DNA of 64,000 bases from Acridotheres tristis (lineage: Eukaryota > Chordata > Aves > Passeriformes > Sturnidae). A model generated the notes under the pieces. The model was not told the DNA's origin. It searched no databases and worked only from the letters and a program-made list of their open reading frames with translations. The translations under genes were made by a program, and so were the position numbers. The DNA lies in assembly GCA_037013685.1 (NCBI GenBank), contig CM072887.1, forward strand, positions 87,006,347 through 87,070,346. The letters run 5' to 3'. Within the stretch, counting starts at the first letter, position 1. Each line of letters opens with the position of its first letter. Positions 1-13,475 of this stretch are shown piece after piece.

Positions 1-954
1 GTGTGAATTCACTTAGGCTTTCTTAGATTTTGTATGCTATGGAACCAAATTGTTCATGAAGCTGCCTCAATATCATTCAAAGATGTAAAAAGGAAAAGGT
101 AAAAATAAGTTCCCGTTTAAAATCCTGCTTTTAACTGCAGACAGACCTGCTTGTATATAAAAATATTTCTTTGGCTGCCAGTGGTGTATGCCAAATGCCA
201 CTTTCAAAAATTCTGAATGCTCCTAACATGACTCATCAACATTTCTGCATTTGAAATAGCCATTTGAACTGAAAACAAAAAAAAACCTACAGAGTTTTCC
301 TTTCATTGGTGTAGTTTAGAAACATTCTGCGCTGAATCAAAATGTTTGATACTTCGTTGACTTATGACTGTTAGAAACAGGAAAAGGAAACATGTACCAT
401 GTTGAAAAATCCAAATGCTTTTTCACAGCAATGAGCCCTAGTTCCTTGCAAAATCTGTGTTTTTGAATACAAGATGCACAAGTAAAGGAACAAGCAGATT
501 TACAACTCTGTGCAAAAAGTCTTTTGTGTATCCAGTCTTTTGTGGCTGCGTGATCATGTACTTTCAAAACATGGCTGTGAATGCAGGCTGCCTTAACAAA
601 ATACAACATGGCAATAAACCCTAGCAAGTGTTAGCTGGGTATTTTCTAATGTGATAGTCTGAAACTTGCATGGCTAGAAAATCTCAGACCTAAAAGAAAG
701 AGAACTACTATGAAGATTAAATTGCATCTTAAAGGAGGTGTGATTCTGTGAATGCAAATTAATTTACATTTTTTGCAGATTGTGATGACAGCTGAACAGA
801 CTCTTTTTCCAAAATTACTTCAGCCCACATTTTGGGAGTGTGTAATTCAGCATAAGAAATGAGCCATTCTGCTGCAGAATTTTGTATGGATTCCTAATAT
901 GAACCTGAAACTTGCTTTTAAGCCATCAAATAATTTATAACATAGGACTTTTTT
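1..954 (+). other. Upstream KHDRBS2 intron, no recognisable element
   Basis: AT-rich DNA with only short random open frames on both strands. I see no repeat, exon or RNA gene. Assigning it to the KHDRBS2 intron is inferred from the exon at 16685 being internal. Confidence 0.6.
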
Positions 955-2010
955 TCACAGAATAAGAATGTGATTGAAGCTGGAAGGAATCTCCAGAAGT
1001 CATCTGGTTCAACCCCCTCTAGGTACCCAAGACTGTGTCCAGACAGCTCTTGAATATCTCCAGAGGTGGAGACTCCACAATATCTCTGGGCAACCTGTGC
1101 CACTGTTCAGAACCCTCACAAGAAGCAAAAAAACTTTAAAAAAAAAGAAAATAAAAGAAATTATTGCATGATCAGGTTGAATTTCATGTTTAAATTTGCA
1201 ACTGTCTCCTCTTGTCCTGTCAGTGAGTGCTACTGAGTAGGATTTGGCTCCTTCTTCTTCATTCCCTCCCTTCAGATATTTTTACACATTGATGAGATCC
1301 CCCTAGAGACCTTCTGCTCTCCAGGCTGAACAGCCCCAACTCTCATAGCCTCACCTCATATCAAAGATGCCTCAGTCCCTTAATCATCTCCAGGACTCTA
1401 TGGTGGACTCACTCCAGTAGCTCTGTGTCTTTCTACTTGGAAGTCTAGCACTGGGCACAGCCAGTTGTGGCCTCGCCAGTGCTGAGCAGGCAGGAATAAT
1501 CCCCTCCCTTGACCTCCTGGCAGTGCTCTTCCTAATGCAGTCCAAGATGCCAGTGGCCCAAGGGCACGTTGCTGGTACCTGGTGAGTTTGTTTTTCACCA
1601 GAGCCCCAAAGTCCTTTTCTGCAAAGCTTCAGGAAACTGCTTTCAGGACACTGAGCCTCCAGCAGGTGCTGGTGCCTACATTATTCCTTCCCAGACTTTG
1701 CACTTCTTGTCTTAATTCATGAGATTGCTCTTTGCCCATTTCTCAGCATACCAGGATCTCTGAATGGTGGCACAACCCTCTGGTGTATCAGTCCCTCTTC
1801 CCTGTTGTGTGTCCCCTGTCAATTTGCTGAGGGAGCGCTCTGTTCTGTCGTCCACTCATGAATAGAGTTGAACAGTGCTGGGCCCATTGCACACCCCTGG
1901 AGCACAGCACTGGTGACTTGTCCCCTGCTGAACTTTGGGTCACTGATCACAACGCCTGGGCCCACTCCCAAACTCTTGAGAACACAAGTTCACCTGCTCA
2001 CATCATTCTA
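955..2010 (-). mobile_element. Degenerate CR1 non-LTR retrotransposon fragment (RT and 3' region)
   Basis: On the + strand it opens with the reversed CR1 3' terminus (CACAGAATAAGAATG, GCTGGAAGGAATCTCC) followed by the usual CTGGGCAACCTGTGCCAC and CCAGGCTGAACAGCCCCAAC blocks. Near 1860-1960 the - strand reads VTSAVLQG..MGPALFN, a decayed form of the reverse transcriptase motif VPQGSxLGPxLFN. The expected FADD catalytic motif about 60 bases further along is lost (SLSKLTGDTQ). The - strand open frame 1398-1598 is another RT C-terminal remnant. An A-rich insertion sits at 1127-1165. The copy is 5' truncated, inactive and antisense to KHDRBS2. Boundaries are approximate. Confidence 0.85.
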
Positions 2011-4030
2011 AAAATTATTTTCTACTTAAAAAATGCTCATCAGTGCTTGATAATCCGATGTCTCAATGGGATTATGGGAGTTTTCTTGGTGATGTGTGGA
2101 AATTCTCTTTTCCAAATCTTCAGACTTGTGGCCCTGATGAGAAGAGAAAAAAGTGTTAGTAGGAGTTAATTAGGAAGAAACAAGTGTTTTTTTCTGAAAA
2201 CAGAAAACAAAATTATAATTCTACTAACTGTAAATGATGTTCGGGGAAATAGAAAATTCTGAAATTACACCATGCCAAGAGACACAATGGGATACAGAAG
2301 ACATACTCTAATTAGTCACGCTTCAGTCTTCCACCAGTCCCTGAGCTCATATCAGATGTTTTGGTTTAAAAAAAGATATGGGGAAAAGGCAACATTTTCC
2401 CATTACTATGTTGACTGTATAAAACTCAGTTGATGGTGGATTGCACTGCATTCTGTAGCACATACAGCCTTTAGCCTTGTTCTGGATATTATAAGTTGCT
2501 GCTGGGAAATGGCCCTAGAGAGATGCAGGTAAGATTGCTTTGCCAATAAAACAAAACCTGGAGAAATGTGACATGCTCCTGGTTTGTGCAGAGCACCTGT
2601 CAGTGTTTGAAATGATACTGGATCAATTTCTATGGTGTATCTTTAATTTCTTTATATCTAGGTTTATGCTTAAATGTTCAACAAGAACTGATATATTTAT
2701 AAACATTCTCCCAGACAGTTGACCTCTGCCAATCTGAAATCAGCCCACCTGAAGGCTATCAGGTGAAATTTCCACTTAAAATGAAAAGACTTGGTGCATT
2801 TCCCAGATGGTTGCAGAAATGTGGCATTTGTAATGCTGGGCTTGTATTAACAAAGTGTTGTTTGGAGGTTTCTAAATACTGAAAAAACTATAGGCTATGC
2901 TTGGTAAGAGAGGAAAACTGACTTGCTGGTCAGTAATATACATTGTGGTATTAGAAAAGGTTCTTCTAACAGCTCTCTCAGCTTACTCTTGCTTCAAAAT
3001 CTTTTTCATAAGGATATGGATCATAGTTCTTACTATATTTCAGGAGCACAGAAGACATTCAAGGGCAGCAGTTTAATACAGCAGAGTCCAGAATGTCCAA
3101 AGAAAAGGTGAAATTAAATGAATTAAAGTTTTGCTTTTGTTTTGCTTCTCTTCTTTCTACAGAAGGAAGTATAGGGTTGGGATTGGCATGCTTTTGGGGT
3201 TCTTGAGATTGAAGAATCCTGGGACAAAGGACAGAGCTGGCCAAATATTTCCAAATAAAAATAAATTCGCAGTCATGCAGTTAGCATGAACATGGTGATG
3301 GTGATTGTCCTGAGAACATTTTTTGGAAATTAATGTCGAATTCCTCCTTTAGCAGAGATAAAGAAAAGGATGCTCAAAGAAAAGAGTACAGGCAAGAAGA
3401 GGTGTCTGACATCTGTCTTCTCATTGTTATATGTGTAGAAAAATAAAGCTAATGGCTTTTATGCTAGTGAACAGATCTACAGGGGCAGACTTGAGAGCAG
3501 TTAAAATTTCCCAGTGATTTCCATAAAATCACCAAGCTGAGTGATGAAAAAAATATGGGTTTTTAACAGCAATATCCAGTATGTTAATTCTCAGCATGCC
3601 TTATTGAGGCTCTGGCATGATAGCAGGAAAGCCTGGACATGAAAATTTCAGGTTAAGACAGAAATTTTCAACCCAGGTTATTTATAGAAGGTTTAAGGAA
3701 ACCAGGAGAATCGTGAGGTTTTTACCCAATCCACTTAGCCCAAGCAGTAATGAGTGTAAATAACTGTAGGTTACTGAGACCTGCCCAACAGAGAGCTGTA
3801 TTGGAGACTTTAATCTCATAAACCCCAGGTCTGGAAAGCTTAAGTTCAATAAAATAATCTACCTTTGCTGCTAAGTAGGATTAGTTGCAGCCACTGGAAA
3901 CTGAGAATACTCAGCACCTTGAAGTCATATCTGTTTGCCTTGGCTTGCTATGCTGAATATAAATGCATAATGAGACATTGATATCCAGTGCCTATCCAGA
4001 TTAGTCATTGGAACACATGGCAAACACTTT

Positions 4031-4055
4031 AAATTAAATTAAATTAAATTAAATT
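4031..4055. repeat. (AAATT)5 microsatellite
   Basis: Five perfect copies of the pentamer AAATT in tandem, followed by more TTTATTT-rich sequence. A simple repeat, likely polymorphic. Confidence 0.95.
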
Positions 4056-5744
4056 TATTTTTGTTTCAATTAAATACATTCCAGTTAAAATAATTGATCA
4101 CTGAATTACCAAAAAAAAGAAAATTAGTCTCAGTTCATTCCATTTAATTCTATTTATAGCACTCTTTCCTTCAAAAAAACAAGTGATGCAGTTATTGCTA
4201 CTTTTTTATTGCTATTTTTTAGTGTCCACTCATATTTTCTATGATGAAGTGAAGTATTATATTGAAAGATGAGGTATTTAGTTTTCCTAAACTTGAAACA
4301 TTTATTTAAATTTAGAACATTTTTCTTGAATTGAATGGAAAATCAGAAGGATTGTGTAGCAAAGGTTTCTACCATGCTTCTAAAATCCATAATGTAGAAT
4401 TGTGTTAATTATGGTTAAATAATAATTTGGAACTAATGGGTTCACAATCACTTATTCAGTTCCGCATAATGCCAATGTAAATTCATATAATTTTTGGTTG
4501 GAAGACATGCAAAGTAAGGTGACAGATATTTACCTGTATTTTGATGTTAAGATAGCTCACCACAGACTTTCTAGCAGCATAGAAGACTGCAGGAATCATC
4601 CTGCAGGTAAAATTTTTTGTATTCACATCACAACTGAGGCTTATTAGCACTACCTATTATTTTAAGATAAAAAATAAATGAAGTCACATTTTTAGCTCTT
4701 TGACTAAAACTCTTGTATCTCCACAGTTTGTCACCTGCCCAGCTTGTAGTCACAGAAGTGCATTGAAATCAGCAGGGTCTTTTTTCATAGTTAAGAATAT
4801 AGGGTTGATTTCAAACCCCAGTTGTGATTCTGCAGTGAAATCGGGTGAGAGTTGAGATCATCAGACAGCAAGGCTCGGGGTGCCTGGTTTGGGTGTATTT
4901 GTGGGGTTTTATGAGTGAGATAATTGTCCTAAGTACTGAAAACAGGTGAAGTCAGTGGCACTCACACATGGGCTCTGAACAAACATTCCATATTTGTGCT
5001 GAATGGGAAATGTGCTTGGAAAATTCAGCTTATGTGGCACTTGCTTAACAGCTGCTGGCATCCACTTTGCAGATGGAATTAGTGAGTCCCTTTAAGGTGG
5101 CACTGAGTTCAGCAAAGTTCTTCAGAACAAAGGAGTTGTGCTTACTCATGTAACACCTCCTCAATCCGCCCTTGTGTTTTGACGTTAAAAAAGAAAAGGT
5201 GAGACCTTAAGTCTCATTTCCTAATTACTCAACCGTATTTTCACTATCCCAATTCAGACTGTGACTTTAGGAAAGGAAATTTGTGGCCAGGATTATGTTA
5301 GCCATATTGACTTAATAACCAGTCGTCAATATATGCTGTATTTTAAATATCTATACTTACTTTCACATAGATTTTATAAACAATTATATAAACTTCTTTC
5401 TTTACCTATTTAGGAAAGACTGAAGAATATAGTTCTAATAGAAAAGAGTGATTTACATCTGGCTTGGAGAATGTTTTGTGAGGATTCCTTTCCTTTTCAC
5501 CCAGTCATAATTAGAAGTGCATTTTCTGCTATAAGGAAAAGAAAAAAAATCTCTATAAATAAAAAAGAAAGTAACTTAATAATTCCCTTTTTTAAGATTT
5601 CTGACTCATAGCACAGAATTAAATTTATTAAGGCTTTTCTTTGATAAGAGTCCAGATTAGTAGCTGCAAAGAGACCTAGACATTTTGATACATTTCAGTG
5701 ATGCATATTCTAATAAGCAGGGAGGACAATTATATATGTTCTTA

Positions 5745-5850
5745 TATGCCATTATACAACTATTGTAAATATATATGATATGAATATTAGAAATACTAAA
5801 TATATAAGTAATATTAAAATATAAGTATTATCAAAAATATTAAAATGTTT
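5745..5850. repeat. AT-rich low-complexity tract
   Basis: About 100 bases almost wholly A and T with many ATAT and AATATT words and partial self-complementarity. No simple period holds throughout. Confidence 0.7.
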
Positions 5851-8800
5851 GCATGTGCAAAACTTCATGGAGTGCAGTAAGGAGCTAGGTAGGGTCACTT
5901 TTCAAATACTTTGATATGTCTGTAACAGTATAATGTGTAGTGGAAAGAAACTGAACACTTGTCTTCCAAGCCCATTTTACCTTCTTCCCCTTTTTTCCCC
6001 ATTCAGTACCATGTATAATTACTGATCCCATTTCTTGGAAAAGATAGAAAACTATTGAGTACTACTTTTTCTTTTATTATGAGAAATGTGTTCAGATATC
6101 AGGAAGTTGGAGTTTAATCTTCAATGCTGAGATTATCGTCATGAAACTCTTTAAAAGTTTAGAATAAATTCCATCTTGTTACGTTTCAAGCAAAATAAAC
6201 AATTTTTAAGAAAATACACCAATGGACTGGAAAGTCAGAAATGGAGTTGAATAAGTTACATGGTAATGAATCTAGTATTATGTAGAAAATATGATAGTTA
6301 AGTTTGACTTCTTTTTGTGGCATTTACATCTCTCAGTATGCCCGTGCTTTTCCTCTTGAAAATACAGTTTGCATCCATGCCCAGTGAATATCATTAGGGT
6401 TACCTAATGTAGGAATGTATCATGTTTGGAGCAACACTATAGTGAATGCAAAAGCTGGGATGAAGTACAGACTCTCATATACTAAATGGAATATCTTGCT
6501 ATAAATGCAACTATTTGGAAGCTGTTTTTCTGCTTCTGGATGCTGTTTATAAATAGATTTTTTTACTTGAAGGTTTTCAGGCAGCATTCCATATGACAGC
6601 CTACATCTCCTCCTCTGCTTTACTGCCACTTCTGTGATTAATAGCTGGGCTTGGTCTTCAATTGTTTCTGTTCAGTTATTTTCAGTGAGCAGGTAGACAC
6701 AGCAGCCATGAAGAAATGTAAGAAGCAAAACGTCTTTTTGCTTCCTAGTAATAAGCGGGAATTAGATAATATTCTGTTAACAGAAAAAAAAAATATGATA
6801 ATTCTGTTAAAATACCTCAACGCCTTATTCAACACATGCTACAGAGAAAAAAGAGGAGACACTAAAACACCAAGTATCCTGGTGGATAAAATTATTTAAA
6901 GGGTTTATGCAATAGCAAAATGAAATATATTCAACTTAAATAACTGATATAGAACTGGTTACATTTTTATCATGCTAAATATTAAATTGTTTCGCTTAAA
7001 ACTCAGACCATACTTTAACCATACTTTCACCTAGATCTGGCTGCATTAATTATTTATTCAGTTTTATACTTTTCATTCGTAATCTTTCATATAGCATGTA
7101 TTTTAAGGAGAGCAGAGAGACTTGGGAATGAGTATATCTGTGCTTGGTACATGGTCTAATCTTTCCTTTGTAAATTACTTTCTACCTCTTGTTATTTCCT
7201 TAATAATTTTTCCTTTTGTCTCAAATCTCATTCTCATAAAAACCAAACATAAAACGTCTTACACCTGATGCATACCCTTCTAATGGGATTATGAAATCAA
7301 CTATTTTAAACCTTTGTATTTGTTGCTAACTTTTTGAGCTTGCCATTTGCTTTGGTTTTCCACTGTCATGATTTCAGCTTTTCTTGTTTGATATGTTTCT
7401 TTTCCTTTCACTATTGCTTATTTATTTATATCTACTCTTTGGTACATGATATTAGGCCTAAACTTCAGAAAGCTAAATGTATATTATTTTAAAATTTTTA
7501 ATTTCTGTGACAGTTCAGACAGTGATCCTGGGATTCAATAGCAACATTCTTTCACTGTCTTTTCCTCATGCTTACTGAATTTAGTATTGAGAGGGGGACT
7601 CCTCACATACCTGCTTGTTCTCCTGTGATTGTCCTCTGTACCATTACACTGGCTATCCATAAATCTGTCAGCAGTGAAACTAATTCAGATTATAGCAGTT
7701 CAAACCAAGCAGATTGAAAATATCTTTGATTCCAGTAGTGAAAATTGCTCTTATATTTTTATGATGCTATTACAGACCATCTTCCCAGCATGAATCTTTT
7801 TTTTTTTCCCCTTACTATGCAAAAAAGTATTGGCACTGGATGGGATGTGCTATGCTGTTTAGTTTGGGTTAGTCAGATTGCTGTGTAGGAGGAGTGCATG
7901 AGAAATAGATACTGTGTTTTCTGTCTCGACCTCTGGCTAGGGAAAATGCCGAGGCACTTGTGCTGCCTTCAAAAGCCAAGCCCTCATGGCAGCCTGAGGT
8001 TCCCAGAATGAGTTTCTGTCTCCATCCTTTCTTTTACTGTCAGCCCAGCTGTGCCACCAGTTTGTTCTCTGCCAAGCAGCTGTGCCAGGAGTGGTGGTTC
8101 TGGTGCAGTGCCATCAGGAGTGGAGACAATGCTGCTCCAGCCATCAGTGACCTAGGTGGTCTTGTTTATTCTAAGCCTACAAAAAAACTTCATAGACACA
8201 AACTATGGCTAAATTGAATGATCAGAGAGATATTCAGGGTTCCTAAAAGGTCCTGCATGCAGCAGAATCTAGACGACAACCTGAGTTAGTCTGGAGCAAT
8301 CAGTTTTCTGGAAACATGGAGGCCCAAACACACAGGCCATGCTACCGTTCCCACAGCTCCTCTGTCAAGAGAGTGCTGACTATAATGAATGACTCTTCTG
8401 CCAGCTTCTGCTCCCAGGATGTTACAACTGGGTCTGTGGTAACTGGAATTTAAGATATTCTTTATCTCCTGACTTATGGTTATTAACAGATTTCAGTATA
8501 TGCTAGCAGAATAATTAAGAAATTTATGCTCTGCATCTGTAAAATAGTGCTTGCGAGGACAGTCCTTACTCCAAGGGCAGTTCACGTTATCATAATCCTG
8601 TATTGCAATAAGTAAAAAAAACCACTAAAATTGATTTAAAAACTAGTTCCTGTGTCATGTATCAAGTTCCATTCCAATGTATTATATGCTATCAACCTGT
8701 ACAGATTATCACCTAATGGGATTTTTTTAAGTTCTGAAATGATTCAGAAGCTGTAAAAGAAAGGGCACTCCACAGACCTGTATTAAGATACTTTCTTTCC

Positions 8801-10894
8801 CAGATTTCTCATTCTTGATTGCCCTTTCTAGTCTCCTCAGGTGGAGCAGCATATTTTGTTTACTGTGCCACATGGGACTGAGGGAGCATGGCTGTAGCCC
8901 GGCTGGATGAGACAGGCACACTAAACAAGAGTAAACACGTTTTAATTTTGTTGGCTGCTTGTGCCATCCCTGATATCCTTGACTAGAGAGCTGCAAACCT
9001 ACAGCAGTGGGTCATCAGGAGGCAATCTGGGTCTCATCTGGCATAGCTGGAATTAAAAAAAGTTGCATATGTACTATGTATAGCTTGTTACTTTTGTTGG
9101 CTTCAATGTAAATTATAGCAGACAGTTACTCCAGCCTTAAGAGCAGGTAATGATCTCATTAGTTGCAGAGCTTCAGCAAACAGCTGGAGAACAGTGGCAG
9201 TCCTACTCCTCTCCCTGCCTCCTTTGAAGCAACTGGGTTTTCCTGGAGGACCAGCCATATCACATCCTTTACTTCCTAGAAGTCAGTGTAAACATCCAGC
9301 AGGAATCCATAACAATTTCTTTAGGATTAGGTGGCTACACAACCCTTCCTGTAGCCTGCTGTATGCCCTCTGTTCATATTACCAATTCCCCCCTTATAAG
9401 TCTCTTTCAAGTGACAGCTGTAAATGAGCACAAGTTTCTGGCAGCCAGAGCTCACTTGGAATTAAATTCAAGGATAGGGAGCTGTCAGCTAACTGGCTTC
9501 TGTGGCAGCATAGCTGTCATTTGGATGAATTACAGACCACAGTATCCATTTGTGTGGGGCCTCTGAGCAAGAGGGGTGGAACAAATCGGGGTAAATGGCT
9601 GAAATTTAATACAGGCTTTTGCAAGTTCTTCAAAACCTAGGCACCCATCTTCAGTGTGGTTATTTTGTGTGGTTAACAGCATTTCCATGTAAAATGCAAT
9701 AATCTTCTGTTGAAAGGTCTATTCAGTATGAAAAAAAAATAAACTTAAATTGATTATACAATTAGCTGAGACTTACTTTGCTCTATTCTGTCAAAGACTA
9801 AAATATCTGGGTTAAAGTTTCTTAGTACTTTGCCTATGCATAATTTCCACTCTGGGACTGGCAGCTTCTCTTCAGATGCCAAGGAGCAAACACCCCCCTC
9901 CCTTCTACACTGCTTGTAGAGAGCAGTGCCCCATGCTGATGATGCCAGGCAGATTTAATTGTGCATGCTCAAAGAGAAAAATGACATCCACGCTTGGGTG
10001 AGTGCTCTCTGTGGCAAGCTGACAAATCCCCCAGCTGTCAACTAACCTCAAAGGCAAGTGTACGTGGCTCTAGCTTATGTCTGCTTGTTTTCTGCCCATA
10101 GGCATTTAGAAGCTGAAACTCACATTGGCTGCAACACATTCAAACTGCTACTCAAAGAAATGTATGGTCTATTTTATGTGTTTCGATCTCTAAGAGTGAT
10201 CTACACAATTAAGGTTTATTTTTCAGACAGACTGTAAGCAGGTAAAGACAGCACCTTTTCGCATACGGGGCAAGTGAAAGTGCATAACGCTTACGGCTAT
10301 GGATCTGGCTAAGTTGCTGATTGCTTAGAGAAAGTAATTTCTTCCTTGGGCTCAGATGGATTATATTTATATTTTTATGTGTTTATTGGGGTCTGCCAGA
10401 GAACTGCATGCAAACAAAATGGCCTTACTTGAGTGCCAATATATGTGGGCAAATGTGAGGTGTTGCTAATGCAGTACTGGAGTCATTTTGGCAGAAGCTT
10501 TGTTACTTGTGGTGCACTGCAGGCTGTCCATCTAACCCCATCATTACCTGGCACCTATGCTCTGGTGTTATAACCAGGACAATCTGTGAATGGGCAAAGA
10601 GCCATCCTAACAGATGGCTTTGACTGTAGGTAACCAGGAAACCATGCATATACATTAAACATGGGTTCAGTAAGCATGTGTGTTATCTAGGAATATCAAA
10701 ACAGCTGTGGGGTTTGAGCTGTGGAGAACATATGCCATACCCATCAGACACCCGGGGAGGGTGGGCTAGAGCCAGTTCTGATAAACTTTGTAGGGATTGC
10801 TTGGTTGGGCATGGTCTCAGCTACAGATGAATCTCATGTTTTGCAATGGGCTTCAAATTAGTATTAGACAAAGCATGAAACTTAAAGTGCAGTT

Positions 10895-11566
10895 CACAGA
10901 ATAATAGAATGGCTTGGGTTGGAAGGGACCTTAAAGATCACCTAGTAGCAACCACCTCCCACTAGACCAGGTTGTTAAGAGCCCCATCCAACCTGGCCTT
11001 GAACACTGCTAGGCATGGGTCGTCCACAACATCTCTGGGCAACCTGTCCCATTGCCCTACCACCATCACAGTAAGAAATTTTTCCTAATATCTAATATAA
11101 GCCTACTCTTTCAATTTCAAAGTAGTCCTGTGACTTTGTCCCTTCTAAGAAGTGTCTCCATCTTTCTTATATGCTCCCCTCAGGTACTGGAATGACACAA
11201 TTAGATCACTCTAAAACCTTCTTTCTACCAGGCTGAACAATCACAGCTCTCAGCCTTTCCTCATAGCAGAGGTGCTCCAGCCCTCTGATCATCTTGGTGT
11301 TCTTCCTCTGGGCTCACTCCAACAGGTCCTTATCCTTCCTGTGCTGGGGACCCTGCAGGTGGGGCAGCAGCCCTTCCCTCACCCTGCTGACCACGCTGAT
11401 TTTGGTGAAGCCCAGCATAATGTTGGCTTTTTGGGCTGGAAGTTGACACTGCCAGGCCAGCCTCTCATCCACCAGCACCCCCAGGTCCTTCTCATCAGGG
11501 CTGCTCTCCATCTGTTCATTCCCACAGCCTAGATTGATACCGGGGGTTACCCTGACTCAGTTGCAG
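10895..11566 (-). mobile_element. CR1 retrotransposon, 5' truncated, RT C-terminus plus 3' UTR
   Basis: The + strand starts with the reversed CR1 3' end (ACAGAATAATAGAATGGC, then GGTTGGAAGGGACCTTAAAG) and runs through AAGAGCCCCATCCAACCTGG and CTGGGCAACCTGTCCC. The - strand frame 11314-11511 begins MESSPDEKDLGVLVDERLAW and continues through AQKAN and SVVSRVREGLL, the expected C-terminal part of CR1 reverse transcriptase. It contains a short in-frame deletion (about PHLQGPQHRKDKDLLE where a longer stretch is usual) and lacks the catalytic core. This is a dead 5'-truncated insertion antisense to KHDRBS2. Confidence 0.92.
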
Positions 11567-13410
11567 CAATTAATTTACATGACCACCTCAGGCACTGTCT
11601 CACCCAAACTTTAGGTGATGGAGAGGGCTATCCAATCTACCTGGCACAATTGTTCTAAGTGTCCTAACCCGACACTGATAGATGCTATTGATATGTGCAG
11701 GAAGAAGTTCAATATGTTTATATTTGAGTGCACTGGAGTTTTAGAACAGGATTTTAAAATATAAAAAAGTAACAAGAAATGCAAAATATCTCTTGTCAAC
11801 TCAGGATTTAGTTTGTCAAGTACTTTGAGTACTAAGCAGCCAGTACTATTCTTTATTGTAACAGTCTGATATTAAAGCACTTAAGTAAAAAGTGGGAATT
11901 CCAGAGTTCTTGGCATCTTCAGTGTACTGAACTGCAGATCCTGACCCCATGAGTCCAGATAAGTGGTTCTCACTATGCTCTGAAGCTGAAGCATAGCACA
12001 ATTTACCATTGTAAGGCTACAGAGAACACAAAGAAGCAGGGGACTCCAAGAAACTGCTCATCATCAGTTATTTGCACAGTGGTTTTTTAGTGCTTCCCCA
12101 TATACAGAAGGGGCATGGACGATGTCTCTTTTAGTGTCCAAAATTAGAATGTATCTAAAACAAAAAAAAACCAAAAGGGCTATATTCCTATCACCTAGAT
12201 CCACCTAAAATTCACTGTGTCTTCTGTGTCCCATTTTCTGGCTGTGAGTTTTCTGAAGCATGTACTCAATGGAAATTTTAGCCTAATTGGAATTTAAGCT
12301 GCCTGAAAATAGCCCCAAGGCAGCACCAACAGAATTTAGGGGAGATTGTCTAGCTTCAGTGAATCTGTGCAAAAGCAGAGCCTTGGAATTCTTTTGCTGA
12401 TGTGAGGAGCTGGGCAGGATGCAGAAATGCTGCAGGAGTCCAAATCCACCTCCTGTTCCCTTTCTGCTGCCTGAGCACAGGAAGAGAGTGTGGCAAGATG
12501 GGCAAACATATGTCTGGGAATGTGGTGCTCTATGCTGGCAACAGAGAGCTTCAGAGGATATTACATGCGTGGGAGTGAGAGTGTGCCCTATTCATGCTTC
12601 AAAATTGTCAGTGTGAAATATTGTGATCATCATTTTAGATTTGACATGTATAACTCTGCATTCTTAAGGTAGTTTAAATGTAACCTAAATTATTCTTCCC
12701 CTAACTATCTGGTAAGAATGAAATTCAGCTGTCACAGATAAGAGTAATGATATTTATTAATAGAATTATAATAGAACTTAAATGGGATGAGTACATCAGG
12801 ACAGGAGATCACTGTCCGTAAGGGATTGATTTATCCTTGACTTCTATGGGCCTTTGTTATGGTAATGATAGAAACAGATTTCCTAAATCCTTTCGGTCTT
12901 TCTATGCCTTACCCTTTGATTTCTTTATTAACTCTCTTTCCTTGTCACTACTTGTTCTTGTTAATTCAGATCAGGTTTTGCAACTTGCATCATACTTTGC
13001 TGTTTTTTTACCAAAATGCTTTACTGAGTTCTGTAGCAGTTTATGTGCTTTCCCTTCTTTGCTCTGCCTCCTGTCAGTGCTTCCAGAACAGCCTGTGGGT
13101 GAGCTGCCACTGGCCGGACTCTGATGTCCTTTGGAAAACCTGCACATGGGTTTTCTCTGTTCTACAACACTCAAGGCAACCAACCTAATGAATCACTCCA
13201 AACCTTCATTAATAAACATAGTTGTGGTAATTCGGGGTAAACATGTTGATGTTTTCTGGACTACCGAATGTTTTATCTAAACATGCAATTTGGTTTTTCA
13301 GTCATTTACATAAACATGGCAATTTATGGTGGCCCTGGGAGCTATGACTTCTCTGATTTTGAAAATCCTTCACCTTTCTAAAGTCAAGATATGTTTAGGT
13401 GAATAATCAT

Positions 13411-13475
13411 GGGCATGGGTGGTTAGCTCAGTTAGTAAACTCTGACCACCATGATACAAGTCGATTGCAGCCTCC
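13411..13475 (+). other. tRNA-like or hairpin sequence, possible SINE head remnant
   Basis: GGTTAGCTCAGTTAG matches the D-arm/A-box region of tRNA-Ile-type sequences (GGTTAGCTCAGTTGG), the source of a songbird SINE head as I remember it. Further on, the expected B-box GGTTCGAATCC is at best AAGTCGATTGC, no acceptor stem closes, and no CR1-like SINE tail follows. Alternatively GGTGGTTAG (13418-13426) and CTGACCACC (13442-13450) form a near-perfect 9-bp stem with a 15-base loop. Not a functional tRNA gene. Confidence 0.35.

Larger units (their letters stand above)
2011..10894 (+). other. KHDRBS2 intron, mostly featureless
   Basis: Nearly 9 kb of AT-rich sequence. Contents seen: an (AAATT)5 microsatellite at 4031, a very AT-rich patch at about 5745-5850, and slightly GC-richer patches at 7920-8420 and 8810-9560. 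The open frames in those patches (for example 7960-8217 and 9194-9427) have no recognisable domain and lack flanking splice signals in a consistent phase. I found no gene or mobile element. Confidence 0.55.

Noticed and set aside
1858..2169. 103-codon + strand open frame as a gene
   Set aside because: Its first half is the antisense of a CR1 reverse transcriptase remnant.
8500..8590. Possible ancient MIR-like SINE (CATCTGTAAAATAG)
   Set aside because: Only one short word matches; no tRNA head or longer alignment is visible.
11272..11532. 86-codon + strand open frame as a gene
   Set aside because: It is the antisense of the CR1 reverse transcriptase remnant at 11314-11511.
12837..13188. Overlapping open frames of 95 and 109 codons as an exon
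   Set aside because: Two + frames and one - frame are open together, composition is hydrophobic from T-rich DNA, and no domain or consistent splice sites are seen.
13411..13475. Functional tRNA gene
   Set aside because: No closing acceptor stem, no good B-box and no proper anticodon arm.
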